A stretch of DNA of 17,162 nt from Thermaceae bacterium (GCA_015490435.1 WFXV01000248.1:1-17162); one strand, 5' to 3'; positions 1 to 7,765 are shown, numbered from the stretch's first letter. The notes: generated from the letters alone by a model not told the origin. A program made the numbers and translations.

Positions 1-257
1 GCTGCGGTGGCTGGGCCTAAAACACAAGACGACTCGTCCCTACACCCCAAGGACCAACGGGAAGGTGGAACGCTTCATCCGTACCCTCTTGAATGAGTGG
101 GCATATGCCCACGCCTACCGAAGTTCCGATGAGCGGGATGCCCACCTTCCCGAATGGCTTCACTACTACAACTGGCACCGGCCGCACTCCAGTCTGGGCA
201 ACCAAGCCCCTGTCTCACGTTTAGGGCTTAAGGTGAACAACGTTGTGAGACTGCACA
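1..257 (+). mobile_element. Right end of an IS481-family insertion sequence (partial)
   Basis: The window opens inside an insertion sequence. The C-terminal part of its transposase fills this stretch. The element appears to end at the CA at 256-257. Read inward on the opposite strand, the terminus begins TGTGCAGTCTCAC, and a TGTG start is typical of IS481-family inverted repeats. The left end lies outside the window, so the inverted-repeat pair cannot be confirmed here. The bases just after the terminus, CCTAGT at 258-263, fit the NCTAGN target known for Bordetella IS481. Confidence 0.75.
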
Positions 258-262
258 CCTAG
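2..262 (+). CDS. IS481-family transposase, C-terminal fragment
   Basis: This is the last 86 codons of a DDE transposase with an integrase (rve) core; the start lies upstream of the window. The visible text TRPYTPRTNGKVERF contains the catalytic glutamate of the DDE triad (GAA at 68-70). It is followed by the IS481-typical stretch EWAYAHAYRSSDERDAHLPE and then YNWHRPHSSLG. The C-terminus VNNVVRLHT matches the family's usual VNN ending. The frame runs through the terminal repeat of the element and stops at TAG 260-262, which lies outside the element in the target sequence. The family assignment is firm from these motifs. Whether the element is active cannot be told from a fragment. Confidence 0.88.
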   Translation: MRWLGLKHKTTRPYTPRTNGKVERFIRTLLNEWAYAHAYRSSDERDAHLPEWLHYYNWHRPHSSLGNQAPVSRLGLKVNNVVRLHT

Positions 263-263
263 T
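258..263. repeat. Putative 6-bp target-site duplication, CCTAGT
   Basis: CCTAGT directly follows the apparent IS481 terminus and fits the NCTAGN target consensus established for Bordetella IS481. The central CTAG gives the transposase its TAG stop (260-262). Read on the other strand it is also the stop codon of rlmO (259-261). The second copy would lie upstream of the window, so the duplication itself is inferred. Confidence 0.6.
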
Positions 264-1425
264 CCACCGCCTCGAGCACCGCGAACTTCAGGTAGCCGGT
301 CTCCGGGACGTTGACGAGGACCGGGTGGTCGGCCGCCTGCCCCCGGCGGGCCACCAGCCGGAAGGCCCGGCGGGCGTCGCCGGCGGCTTCCTTGAGCATG
401 GCGAGGAAGGCCTCCTCGCCCAGGTGGTGGCTGCAGGAGGCGGTGAGCAGGTAGCCCCCGGGCCTGAGGAGCCGCATCGCCCGCAGGTTGATCTCCTTGT
501 AGGCGGCGTAGGCGCGCTCGAGGTCGGCCCGCTTGCGGGCGAAGGAAGGGGGGTCGAGGACCACGAGGTCGTAGGCGGGGCCCCGCCGCGCCTCCCGTTT
601 CAAGAAGTCGAAGGCGTTCGCCTCCAGGGTTCGAAGATTCGAAAGGCGGTTTTTCTCGGCCGCCTCTTTGGCCACGCGGAGCGCCGCCTCGGAGGCGTCC
701 ACCACCCAGACCTCGCCGGCGTGGCGGGCCACGTGCAGGGCGAAGCCCCCCTGGTAGCCGAAGACGTCGAGGGCCCGCGCGGGCCGGATCCGCTCGGCGA
801 GGGAACCGGCGAAGAGGCGGTTTTCCCGCTGGTCGAGGAAGGCGCCCGTCTTCTGCCCCTGCCAGGGCCGGACCGGCAGCCAGACCGGCCCCTCCTCGAC
901 CCAAAGGCGCTCGGGGACCTCCCCGTAGGCCGCCTCGACGTAAAGGGGAAGCCCCTCCTGGCGCCGGCCGCGGGCGTCGTTCTTGAGGAGCACCCCCCGC
1001 GGGCCGAGGGCCTCCACCAGGGCCTCGACCAGGGCGGCGCGGCGGGCCTCGAGGGCGGCGGCCCCGATCTGCACCACCAGGTGGCCGGCGTACTCGTCCA
1101 CCACCAGCCCCGGGAGGAAGTCGCCCTCGGCGTGGACGAGGCGGCGGCCGCCCTGGGGGCGCGCGGCCCGGTCGGCCTCCCGCCTTTGGAGGGCGGCCCG
1201 GAGGTTTTTGAGCCAGGCCGCCCACGGGTCCGCCTCCTCCCAGGCGTAGGCCCGGACCGCGAGCTCGGTCCCGGGGTTGAAAAGGGCGAGGGCGAGGAAA
1301 CGCCCCCGGTGGGTCACGGGGTAGAAACCGGGGTCTTGGGGAGCGCGGCGGAGCATCCCCTGCCAGACCCAGGGGTGCCGGGCGAGGAGGCGTTTTGCCC
1401 CGCGTTCATCGACTTCCACGAACAT
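259..1425 (-). CDS. rlmO: 23S rRNA (cytosine-C5) methyltransferase, RlmO/RlmI type
   Basis: This is a 388-residue SAM-dependent rRNA m5C methyltransferase of the RlmI/YccW family. In T. thermophilus the homologue RlmO modifies C1942 of 23S rRNA. An N-terminal PUA-like domain covers about residues 1-70. Family motifs follow: HAEGDFLPGLVVD (98-110), GQKTGAFLDQREN (190-202), the SAM-binding loop ALDVFGYQGGFAL (218-230), DPP (291-293) and TASCSHH with the likely catalytic Cys331. I chose ATG 1425 because MFVEVDERGAKRLL aligns with the start of the Thermus homologue and a -10 box sits 7 nt upstream. An in-frame GTG at 1452 is the alternative. The gene is divergent from the V-ATPase operon, as in T. 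thermophilus. Its stop codon lies in the IS481 target site, and the protein still looks complete (ending YLKFAVLEAVD). The family is certain; the exact target base is inferred from Thermus. Confidence 0.88.
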   Translation of the reverse strand: MFVEVDERGAKRLLARHPWVWQGMLRRAPQDPGFYPVTHRGRFLALALFNPGTELAVRAYAWEEADPWAAWLKNLRAALQRREADRAARPQGGRRLVHAEGDFLPGLVVDEYAGHLVVQIGAAALEARRAALVEALVEALGPRGVLLKNDARGRRQEGLPLYVEAAYGEVPERLWVEEGPVWLPVRPWQGQKTGAFLDQRENRLFAGSLAERIRPARALDVFGYQGGFALHVARHAGEVWVVDASEAALRVAKEAAEKNRLSNLRTLEANAFDFLKREARRGPAYDLVVLDPPSFARKRADLERAYAAYKEINLRAMRLLRPGGYLLTASCSHHLGEEAFLAMLKEAAGDARRAFRLVARRGQAADHPVLVNVPETGYLKFAVLEAVD

Positions 1426-1432
1426 GTCCTTG

Positions 1433-1438
1433 AGTTTA
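1433..1438 (-). promoter_or_regulatory. -10 element of rlmO, leaderless type
   Basis: On the minus strand TAAACT (TANNNT pattern) stands 7 nt before the ATG at 1425, where transcription would begin at or next to the start codon. No good -35 is visible upstream. Leaderless transcripts from such boxes are common in Deinococcota. This supports ATG 1425 as the start over GTG 1452. Confidence 0.5.
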
Positions 1439-1445
1439 ATCCGCG

Positions 1446-1475
1446 TTGACACTGGCCAAAGCCCGCCGGTATTAT
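1446..1475 (+). promoter_or_regulatory. Sigma-A promoter of the V-ATPase operon
   Basis: A perfect -35 TTGACA (1446-1451), an 18-bp spacer and TATTAT (1470-1475) form a near-consensus housekeeping promoter pointing into atpG. Transcription would start near 1482, giving a leader of about 40 nt. The -10 box contains the ATG at 1474, which rules that ATG out as the start of atpG. The promoter lies immediately beside the divergent rlmO promoter, so the two could compete or be co-regulated. Confidence 0.8.
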
Positions 1476-1521
1476 GCCCGGGGCGCGGTTCCCGCGCGTT
1501 TTCCGGTGGAGGGGAGAGCCT

Positions 1522-1836
1522 ATGCATGGCCTAGGACTTATCAAGAGCCTGGCGGAGCGCGAGCGCGAGCTCGCCGCGAAGCTCGAGGAGGCCCGGCAGA
1601 TGGCCGAGGCCAAGCTACGCCAGGCCGAGGAGGAGGCCCGGCAGATGATCGAGGCCGCCGAAGCCGAGGCGGCCCGTCTTTTGGAGGAGGGCCGGGCCGA
1701 GATCGAAAAGCGCGTGCGTGACATCGAGGCCGAGGCCGAGGCCCGGGCCGAGGCCGAGGCCAAGAAGGTGCGGGAGATCGCGGAGGCCCGGCTCGAGGAC
1801 GCCGTCCGGCGCGTTCTCGAGGAGGTGGTTCCGTGA
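1522..1836 (+). CDS. atpG: V/A-type ATP synthase subunit G (peripheral stalk)
   Basis: This 104-residue protein is almost wholly charged and helical (repeats of EAEAEAR-like text, few hydrophobics). That fits the G subunit, which pairs with E in a right-handed coiled coil to form the peripheral stalks that hold the A3B3 head against the membrane part. The N-terminus MHGLGLIKSLAERERELAAK and the C-terminus VRRVLEEVVP match remembered Thermus G. The start is ATG 1522, preceded by GGAGGGG at 1508-1514 with 7-nt spacing; an earlier in-frame ATG at 1474 lies inside the -10 box and cannot be used. It is first in the operon. Its TGA overlaps the GTG of atpI (GTGA, 1833-1836), suggesting translational coupling. 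Confidence 0.88.
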   Translation: MHGLGLIKSLAERERELAAKLEEARQMAEAKLRQAEEEARQMIEAAEAEAARLLEEGRAEIEKRVRDIEAEAEARAEAEAKKVREIAEARLEDAVRRVLEEVVP

Positions 1837-3800
1837 TCGCACCGATGGAGAAGCTGGTGGTCGCGGGGCCCAGGCGCCTCGCTCGCGAGCTTCTCGCCGA
1901 GCTCCAGCGGGCCGGGGTGGTGCACATCGACCCCCTGCGCCCCGAGGAGCTCGAGGCCTACGCCCTTTCCGACGAGGAACGCGCGCAGCTCAAGGAGTGG
2001 GAGCGGATCGCCGCCGGGGCGGAGCAGGCGGCGAAGCTTTTGGGGCTTGAGCTCGAGCCCAAAAAGCCCTTGCCCGGCAGCCAGGCCGAGGTCGCCCAGG
2101 CGCTGGAGCTGCTCCTGCAAAAGGCGAGCGTGCTCGCCGGGGAGCGGGAACGGCTCGTGGAGGAGCTAGAGTTCCTCAAGCTCTACCGCGGGGCGGTCGA
2201 GGCGCTCGCCGAGCTCGTGGACGGGCTTGACCAAAGCCGCTGGCTCCGGGTGCTGCCGGTGCTTTTGGAAAAGGAGGAGCTCGAGAAAGCGCTGGCGGGC
2301 GCCCTCGACGAGGTTCTCCCGGAGCGCTACGTGCTCGCCGCCAAGCCCGCGGACGGCGTGCTGGCGGCGGCGGTGGTGGTGCTGAAGGGCGACGCAGACG
2401 CCGCCCGGGCTGCGCTCGGAAGGCTCGGGCTATCCGAGTTCCGCCTTCCCGGTCCCTACGCCGGGCTGAGCCTGGCCGAGGCCAAGCTCAAGATGGCGGA
2501 GCGGGCCCGGCTTGCGCCGGCTGAGCTCGAGACCGTGGAGGAGGCGATCCGTTCGCTCGTGCGCGAGGCCCGGGAGAAGCTGATGGCGATCTGGACCCGG
2601 GCGCGGGACGAGATCGAGCGCCTGAAGCGGCTCGAGGCCCTGGCGCGGGGGCGGTTCTCCTTCGGCCTTTTCGGCTGGGTGCCGGTGAGCAAGAAGCCCA
2701 AGGTCGAGGAGGCGCTCGAGCGCCTGCGCGAGCGTGTGGTCTACGCCTTCGAGCCGGTGGACGAGCACCACGAGGCCGACCGGGTGCCGGTGACGCTGGA
2801 AAACCCCGCCTGGGTCAAGCCCTTCGAGACCCTGGTCACCTTCCTCAACGTGCCCAAGTACGGCACCTGGGACCCGAGCTGGGTCCTCGCCGCCTTCTTC
2901 CCCTTCTGGTTCGGCATGATCGTGGGGGACATCGGCTACGCCATGCTGTTTTGGCTGCTCGCCCGCTTCCTCGCCGGCTACGCCAAGCGCGGGGAGCCGC
3001 TGGTGCTCGACCTCTTCGGCATGAAGCTCTCGCCGGCGGCGCTCGACAACACCGTGCGCATCCTGAAGCCGATGGTCTTTTGGACCGTGGTCTTCGGGAT
3101 CCTCTACGGCGAGTTCTTCGGGAACTTCCTCGAGCACCTCAAGGTCTTTTACGTCCCCGGCCACGGCGAGGGGCTCTTCAGGATCCTGATCCCGAGGACG
3201 CTCGGGACCACCGCCGGGATGCTGATCCTCGTCACCATCCTCTTCGGCGTCTTCATGGTGCTTTACGGCCTCGCCATCCGGGCCTGGCTGGGCTGGCGCC
3301 ACCGCCACCTCCGCCACTTCTGGGAGGCGGTGGGCTACCTCGGCGGCCTGGTGGCGCTCATCGTCCTCGCCTACACCTTCCTCACCGGGGCGAGCGCACC
3401 GCTTTACACCCTGGTCATGGTGGCCGGCTTCGGCCTCCTCCTGGTGGGCGCGGTGCTCGCCCGGATGCCCCTGATGATCGCCGAGCTCCCCACCCAGGGC
3501 GGGCACATGCTGAGCTACGTCCGTATCTACGCGGTGGGGGTGACCGGGGCCATCATGGCCAACCTTTCCACCGACCTCGGCTTCGCCCTCGCCGGCAAGC
3601 TGGGGCTCATCGGTGTTCTCTTGGGACTCGTCGTGGGCCTAGCCGTGCACGGGCTGGTGCTCGCGTTGACCACCATCGGCCACGTGCTCCAGCCGGTACG
3701 TTTGATCTGGGTGGAGTTCTTTACCAAGTTCGGGTTCTACGACGAGTCGGGCCGGCCCTACCGGCCGTTTTCGTCCGTCCGCAACAACGCGGGTGCGTGA
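1833..3800 (+). CDS. atpI: V/A-type ATP synthase subunit I (membrane stator, a-subunit homologue)
   Basis: This is the 655-residue stator that lines the proton half-channels beside the L ring and anchors the peripheral stalks. The first ~330 residues are soluble, with long charged helices. The C-terminal half holds about eight membrane segments, starting near FFPFWFGMIVGDIGYAMLF. The proton-path arginines are visible as R564 (LSYVRIYAVG) and R623 (LQPVRLIW), with Q620 beside it. They match Thermus R563 and R622 shifted by one. The start is GTG 1833, which gives MIAPMEKLVVAGP as in Thermus, with GGAGGTG at 1821-1827. The length is as expected for the family. The gene overlaps atpG by 4 nt and is followed after 16 nt by atpL. 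Confidence 0.96.
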   Translation: MIAPMEKLVVAGPRRLARELLAELQRAGVVHIDPLRPEELEAYALSDEERAQLKEWERIAAGAEQAAKLLGLELEPKKPLPGSQAEVAQALELLLQKASVLAGERERLVEELEFLKLYRGAVEALAELVDGLDQSRWLRVLPVLLEKEELEKALAGALDEVLPERYVLAAKPADGVLAAAVVVLKGDADAARAALGRLGLSEFRLPGPYAGLSLAEAKLKMAERARLAPAELETVEEAIRSLVREAREKLMAIWTRARDEIERLKRLEALARGRFSFGLFGWVPVSKKPKVEEALERLRERVVYAFEPVDEHHEADRVPVTLENPAWVKPFETLVTFLNVPKYGTWDPSWVLAAFFPFWFGMIVGDIGYAMLFWLLARFLAGYAKRGEPLVLDLFGMKLSPAALDNTVRILKPMVFWTVVFGILYGEFFGNFLEHLKVFYVPGHGEGLFRILIPRTLGTTAGMLILVTILFGVFMVLYGLAIRAWLGWRHRHLRHFWEAVGYLGGLVALIVLAYTFLTGASAPLYTLVMVAGFGLLLVGAVLARMPLMIAELPTQGGHMLSYVRIYAVGVTGAIMANLSTDLGFALAGKLGLIGVLLGLVVGLAVHGLVLALTTIGHVLQPVRLIWVEFFTKFGFYDESGRPYRPFSSVRNNAGA

Positions 3801-3803
3801 TCG

Positions 3804-3810
3804 AAGGAGG
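3804..3810 (+). promoter_or_regulatory. Strong ribosome-binding site of atpL
   Basis: AAGGAGG sits 6 nt before ATG 3817. It decides the start of atpL and is one of the best Shine-Dalgarno matches in the operon, consistent with the high copy number of the ring subunit. Confidence 0.8.
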
Positions 3811-3816
3811 TATGCG

Positions 3817-4119
3817 ATGAAGAAGTTCGGTGCGATTCTAGCGGTTCTGGTCTTGGGTGCGCTGGCCTTTGCGGCGGAGGCCGCGGGGGCCGCGGGTGTG
3901 GGTACCGGCAAGGGGCTGATCGCCGTCGGCGTGGGCCTCGCCATCGGCCTCTCGGCGCTGGGCACCGGCTGGGCGCAGTCCCGGATCGGTGCCGCGGCCG
4001 TGGGCGCGGTCGCCGAGAAGCCCTCGATGTTCGGTACCGGCATCATCTTCCTGCTCCTGCCCGAGACCCTGGTGATCTTCGGCTTCCTGCTCGCCTTCCT
4101 GCTCTGGATCAAGATCTAG
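3817..4119 (+). CDS. atpL: V/A-type ATP synthase subunit L (proteolipid ring)
   Basis: This 100-residue proteolipid forms the rotating membrane ring. Residues 1-20 (MKKFGAILAVLVLGALAFAA) look like a cleavable signal peptide, as in Thermus L. Two membrane helices follow (about 33-58 and 73-97). The proton-binding glutamate is E83 in LLLPETLVIFG; removing about 19-20 residues puts it near mature position 63, as in Thermus. The loop between helices contains QSRIGAAAVGAVAEKP. The start is ATG 3817 with a perfect AAGGAGG at 3804-3810 spaced 6 nt; the upstream in-frame start within atpI gives an arginine-rich, unlikely N-terminus. This is the most abundant subunit, and its strong ribosome-binding site fits that. 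Confidence 0.96.
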   Translation: MKKFGAILAVLVLGALAFAAEAAGAAGVGTGKGLIAVGVGLAIGLSALGTGWAQSRIGAAAVGAVAEKPSMFGTGIIFLLLPETLVIFGFLLAFLLWIKI

Positions 4120-4145
4120 GTCCATAGGGCCCCGAGGAGCCGAAC

Positions 4146-4712
4146 GTGTCCAAGCTGGAGACCATCCTCCAGGAAGAGGCCATCCGCGAGATCAACCAGA
4201 TCCTCGCCGAGGCCGAGGAGAAGGCCCGGGCCCTGCTGGCCGAGGCGGAGGGCAAGGCGGCCCAGATCAAGGCCGCCGCCGAGCGCCGACTCGAGGCCGA
4301 GAAGCGCGCGGCCCTGGCCCGGGCCGAGAGCGCGGCCGAGCTCAAGGTGGCCACCGCCCGCATGAAGGCCCGCGGCGAGATGATCGAGCGGGTCAAGCGG
4401 ATGGTCGCCGAGCGGCTCCAGGGCATGGGCGCCGATCCCCGCTACCCCGAGATTCTCGAGCGTCTCGCCGAGGAGGCGGTGGCGGCCGTGAGCGAGCCGG
4501 GCTGGGTGGCGGTGGCCCCCGAGGACGCGGGGCACCTGGAGGCCTGGGCGAAGGAGCGCGGCGTCGAGCTCAAGACCGACCCCGAGGTCCGGCTCGGGGT
4601 GCGGGTCTACACCAAGGGCGGCGACACCTACGTGGAGAACACCCTGCCCGGCCGCCTGGAGCGTGCCTGGGAAGAGCTCGCCTCCAAGGTGGCCCAGGTG
4701 CTCTGGGGGTAA
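4146..4712 (+). CDS. atpE: V/A-type ATP synthase subunit E (peripheral stalk)
   Basis: This 188-residue protein is the usual length for Thermus E. An N-terminal helical half (MSKLETILQEEAIREINQIL, then alanine/glutamate-rich text to about residue 105) pairs with subunit G. A globular C-terminal domain (about 110-188) contacts the top of the A3B3 head. The ending AWEELASKVAQVLWG is typical of the family. The start is GTG 4146 with GAGGAG at 4134-4139. It lies 26 nt after atpL and 3 nt before atpC. A second possible role in assembly is not visible from sequence. Confidence 0.93.
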   Translation: MSKLETILQEEAIREINQILAEAEEKARALLAEAEGKAAQIKAAAERRLEAEKRAALARAESAAELKVATARMKARGEMIERVKRMVAERLQGMGADPRYPEILERLAEEAVAAVSEPGWVAVAPEDAGHLEAWAKERGVELKTDPEVRLGVRVYTKGGDTYVENTLPGRLERAWEELASKVAQVLWG

Positions 4713-4715
4713 TCC

Positions 4716-5696
4716 GTGGCCGACGATTTCGGATACCTGGGTGTACGGGTGCGGAGCCGCCGGGGGGAGCTCCTCCCCGAGAGCTTCTTCACCGAGGCCC
4801 TGGCGGTGGGTTTCGAGGACTTCCTCCGCATGCTCGCCGAGACCCCCTACGGGGCCTACCTCACCGGTGAGGGGCTTTCCGACGTGGACCGGGCGGTGAG
4901 CGAGCTCTACCGCCACCGGGTCGCCGACCTCGAGGGGCTCGCCTCCGGCGAGGCCCGGGAGGCGCTCCGGCTGCTCTTCCTCCGGGCGGATCTCGCCAAC
5001 GTCAAGGCGATCCTCCGGGCCAAGGCCAGCGGCCGGCAGCCCGAGGAGGTGCGCGCCCGGCTCTCCGGCGGCAGCCTGCCCGAGCCGGTGCTGAATGCCC
5101 TGCTCGAGGCCGCGGACGCCGCCGGCATGGCCCAGGTTCTGGTCCTTCCCGGCCACCCCCTGGCCCGGGCGCTCCGGCGGGCGGCGGCTGAGGCCCAGGA
5201 CGCCTTCGAGGTCGAGCTCCTCCTCGACCGCTACTTCCTGGCCGAGCTGGCGCGCGAGGCCGCCCGCTTCGGCGATCCCTTCGCTGCCTACTTCAAGGAC
5301 GAGCTCGAGCTCACCAACCTGGCCACAGCCTTCAAGCTGGCGGCGTTGGGGGGCGCGGAGGAGCCCGAGCGCTACTTCGTCCCCGGCGGCCGCTACGTGA
5401 ACCTGGCGCTTTTCACCCGGATCGCCGGCGGCGAGCTCGAGGCGGTGGACGAGCTCCAGAACACGCCGCTATCCGCCTTTGCCGGGGTGCGGGATCTGGC
5501 TGAGCTCGAGCGCCGCGCCCGCTGCTTCTTGCTGGCCCGGGCGGCGCGGGCGGCGACCGACGTCCTGGGGCCGGGGCTCGTCCTGGACTACGTCCGCCGC
5601 CGGGAGTGGGAGGGGGCGCGCGTGCGGCTGCTCGCCCGCCGCGCCTACTACCGCCTGCCCGAGGAGGCGGTCGAGAAGGAGGTGACCTGCGGGTGA
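4716..5696 (+). CDS. atpC: V/A-type ATP synthase subunit C (V0D/AC39 central-stalk socket)
   Basis: This 326-residue, mainly helical protein sits on the L ring and receives the D/F shaft, coupling rotation to the membrane part. It has the funnel-shaped repeat fold of the V0D/AC39 family. Recognisable stretches are FGYLGVRVRSRRGELL (5-20), LLFLRADLANVKAILRAK (86-103), YFKDELELTNLATAFK (near 195) and RYFVPGGRYV (near 223). It is close to the 323 residues I recall for Thermus. The GTG start at 4716 follows the atpE stop by 3 nt and has only a weak GGGGGT before it. That suggests re-initiation by ribosomes leaving atpE. Its stop overlaps the GTG of atpF. Confidence 0.94.
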   Translation: MADDFGYLGVRVRSRRGELLPESFFTEALAVGFEDFLRMLAETPYGAYLTGEGLSDVDRAVSELYRHRVADLEGLASGEAREALRLLFLRADLANVKAILRAKASGRQPEEVRARLSGGSLPEPVLNALLEAADAAGMAQVLVLPGHPLARALRRAAAEAQDAFEVELLLDRYFLAELAREAARFGDPFAAYFKDELELTNLATAFKLAALGGAEEPERYFVPGGRYVNLALFTRIAGGELEAVDELQNTPLSAFAGVRDLAELERRARCFLLARAARAATDVLGPGLVLDYVRRREWEGARVRLLARRAYYRLPEEAVEKEVTCG

Positions 5697-6019
5697 AGAT
5701 CGCCGTCCTCACCGATCGCGAAAGCGCCTCGGGCTTCCGCCTGGCGGGGCTCGAGGTGCACGTCGCCGAGCGCCCCGAGGAGGCCGAGGCGAAGCTCCGG
5801 GAGCTCGCCCGGCGCGACGACCTCGCCCTCCTTGCCGTGGACCAGGGGCTGGTGGCGGACCCCCAGGCCCTCCTCGCCCGCGAGCTCCGCGGCCGGGCGC
5901 TCCCGGTGGTTTTGCCCTTCCCCTCGCTCGGTTTCGCCTTCGCCGAGGAGGGGGCCGACGCCAAGGGCTACATCCGCCGCCTGGTTAAGGCCACCATCGG
6001 CTACGAGATCAAGCTCTAG
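5693..6019 (+). CDS. atpF: V/A-type ATP synthase subunit F (central shaft)
   Basis: This 108-residue Rossmann-like protein binds subunit D in the rotating shaft. In Thermus it changes shape with ATP and helps activate ATP hydrolysis. The text VKIAVLTDRESASGFRLAG is the family's N-terminal signature, and the C-terminus KGYIRRLVKATIGYEIKL matches the Thermus ending. The start is GTG 5693, which overlaps the atpC stop as GTGA (5693-5696), with AAGGAGGTGA at 5676-5685. A longer reading from 5606 would overlap atpC by 90 nt and add an arginine/glycine-rich tail that has no counterpart, so I rejected it. Confidence 0.94.
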   Translation: MKIAVLTDRESASGFRLAGLEVHVAERPEEAEAKLRELARRDDLALLAVDQGLVADPQALLARELRGRALPVVLPFPSLGFAFAEEGADAKGYIRRLVKATIGYEIKL

Positions 6020-6028
6020 GGAGGAAGC

Positions 6029-7765
6029 ATGCTGGAAGGAGTCATTCGGAAGATCGCGGGTCCGGCGGTGATCGCCAAGGGGATGCACGGGGCCCGCATG
6101 TTCGACAGCGTCAAGGTGGGTAGGGAGGGGCTCCTCGGCGAGATCATCCGGCTCGACGGCGACACCGCTTTCGTCCAGGTCTACGAGGACACCTCCGGCC
6201 TGCAGGTAGGTGAGCCGGTGGTGAGCCTCGGGGTGCCGCTCTCGGTCGAGCTCGGGCCGGGGATGCTGAACGCGATCTACGACGGCATTCAGCGCCCCCT
6301 CGACAAGATTCAGGCCACCGCCGGCGAGTTCATCGCCCGGGGGATCTTCGTCCCCGCCCTCGACCGGGAGAAGAAGTGGGCCTGGACCCCGCTGAAAAAG
6401 CCCGGCGACGAGGTCACCGGGGGCGACGTGCTGGGCACCGTCCCCGAGTTCCAGTTCACCCACAAGATCCTGGTGCCGCCGGGCGTCACCGGCAAGATCA
6501 AGGAGATCAAGCCCGAGGGCGAGTACACCGTCGAGGAGGTCATCGCCGTCTTGGAGGACGGGACCGAGCTCAAAATGTACCACACCTGGCCGGTGCGTAA
6601 GGCCCGCCCGGTGCAGAAGAAGCTCGATCCCGACGAACCCTTCCTCACCGGGATGCGGATCCTCGACGTCCTCTTCCCCCTCGCCATGGGCGGCACCGCG
6701 GCGATCCCGGGGCCGTTTGGCTCGGGAAAGACGGTCACCCAGCAGTCTCTGGCCAAGTGGTCGAACGCCGACATCGTCGTCTACATCGGCTGCGGCGAGC
6801 GCGGGAACGAGATGACCGACGTGCTGGTCGAGTTTCCTGAGCTCGAGGACCCGAAGACCGGCGGCCCGCTGATGCACCGCACCGTGCTCATCGCCAACAC
6901 CTCGAACATGCCGGTGGCCGCCCGTGAGGCCAGCATCTACGTGGGCGTCACCATCGCCGAGTACTTCCGCGACCAGGGCTACGCGGTGGCGCTCATGGCC
7001 GACTCGACGAGCCGCTGGGCGGAGGCACTCCGTGAGATCAGCTCCCGGCTCGAGGAGATGCCGGCGGAAGAGGGCTACCCGCCCTACCTGGCCGCCCGCC
7101 TCGCCGCCTTCTACGAGCGCGCCGGGCGGACCGTGAGCCTCGCCGGCGAGCCCGGGGCGATCTCGATCGTGGGCGCGGTAAGCCCCCCGGGCGGCGACAT
7201 GTCGGAGCCGGTGACCCAGTCCACCCTGCGGATCGTCGGCGCCTTCTGGCGGCTCGATGCCTCGCTCGCCTACCGGCGGCACTTCCCGGCGATCAACTGG
7301 AACGGCTCCTACTCGCTCTTCACCCCGATCCTCGACCCCTGGTACAAAAGCCACGTCGCCGAGGACTACCCCGAGAAGCGGGACGCGATCAGCGAGCTCC
7401 TGCAGCGCGAGGCCAGCCTCCAGGAAGTGGTCCAGCTCGTCGGTCCCGACGCCCTTCAGGACGCCGAGCGCTTGATCATCGAGGTGGGCCGGCTGATCCG
7501 CGAGGCCTTCCTGCAGCAAAACGCCTTCGACCCGGTCGACGCCTACTGCTCGCTGAAGAAGGCCTACGGGATGATGACCATGATCCTCGACTTCTACCAC
7601 GCCGCCGAGGAGGCGATCCAGGCCGGCACCCCGATCGAGGAAGTGATCGGGCACCCGGTGCTGGAGAAGATCGCCCGCGCCCGCTACGTGGCCGAGGACG
7701 AGTTCCCCGCCTACCTCGAGGGCGTCTTGAAGGAGATCGGGGAGGCCTTCAAGGCCACCGCCTAA
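6029..7765 (+). CDS. atpA: V/A-type ATP synthase catalytic subunit A
   Basis: This 578-residue catalytic subunit alternates with B in the A3B3 head and makes or hydrolyses ATP. The length equals that of Thermus A. The P-loop GPFGSGKT is at 228-235 (S232, K234, T235). CGERGNEMTDVL at 255-266 carries E257 and R258, so the numbering matches the Thermus enzyme exactly. The insertion typical of V/A-type A subunits (about 110-190, WTPLKKPGDEVTGGDVLGT and following) is present, and separates it from F-type beta. DSTSRWAEALREIS is the expected core motif. The start is ATG 6029 with GGGAGGAAG just upstream, 9 nt after atpF. All catalytic residues seen are intact. Confidence 0.98.
   Translation: MLEGVIRKIAGPAVIAKGMHGARMFDSVKVGREGLLGEIIRLDGDTAFVQVYEDTSGLQVGEPVVSLGVPLSVELGPGMLNAIYDGIQRPLDKIQATAGEFIARGIFVPALDREKKWAWTPLKKPGDEVTGGDVLGTVPEFQFTHKILVPPGVTGKIKEIKPEGEYTVEEVIAVLEDGTELKMYHTWPVRKARPVQKKLDPDEPFLTGMRILDVLFPLAMGGTAAIPGPFGSGKTVTQQSLAKWSNADIVVYIGCGERGNEMTDVLVEFPELEDPKTGGPLMHRTVLIANTSNMPVAAREASIYVGVTIAEYFRDQGYAVALMADSTSRWAEALREISSRLEEMPAEEGYPPYLAARLAAFYERAGRTVSLAGEPGAISIVGAVSPPGGDMSEPVTQSTLRIVGAFWRLDASLAYRRHFPAINWNGSYSLFTPILDPWYKSHVAEDYPEKRDAISELLQREASLQEVVQLVGPDALQDAERLIIEVGRLIREAFLQQNAFDPVDAYCSLKKAYGMMTMILDFYHAAEEAIQAGTPIEEVIGHPVLEKIARARYVAEDEFPAYLEGVLKEIGEAFKATA

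Noticed and set aside
1474..1521. An earlier in-frame ATG start for atpG giving a 120-residue protein
   Set aside because: This ATG lies within the -10 box TATTAT (1470-1475), so it would not be in the transcript. The extension reads MPGARFPRVFRWRGEP, unlike the family.
1426..1527. Upstream starts for rlmO (ATG 1527 or GTG 1452)
   Set aside because: ATG 1527 would overlap the atpG start and adds unrelated residues. GTG 1452 is possible but lies upstream of the -10 box chosen. The Thermus homologue aligns from ATG 1425.
5648..7654. A 668-codon open frame on the minus strand across atpF and atpA
   Set aside because: It lies antisense to conserved ATPase genes. Its composition is what a high-GC codon pattern produces on the opposite strand, and no domain is recognisable.
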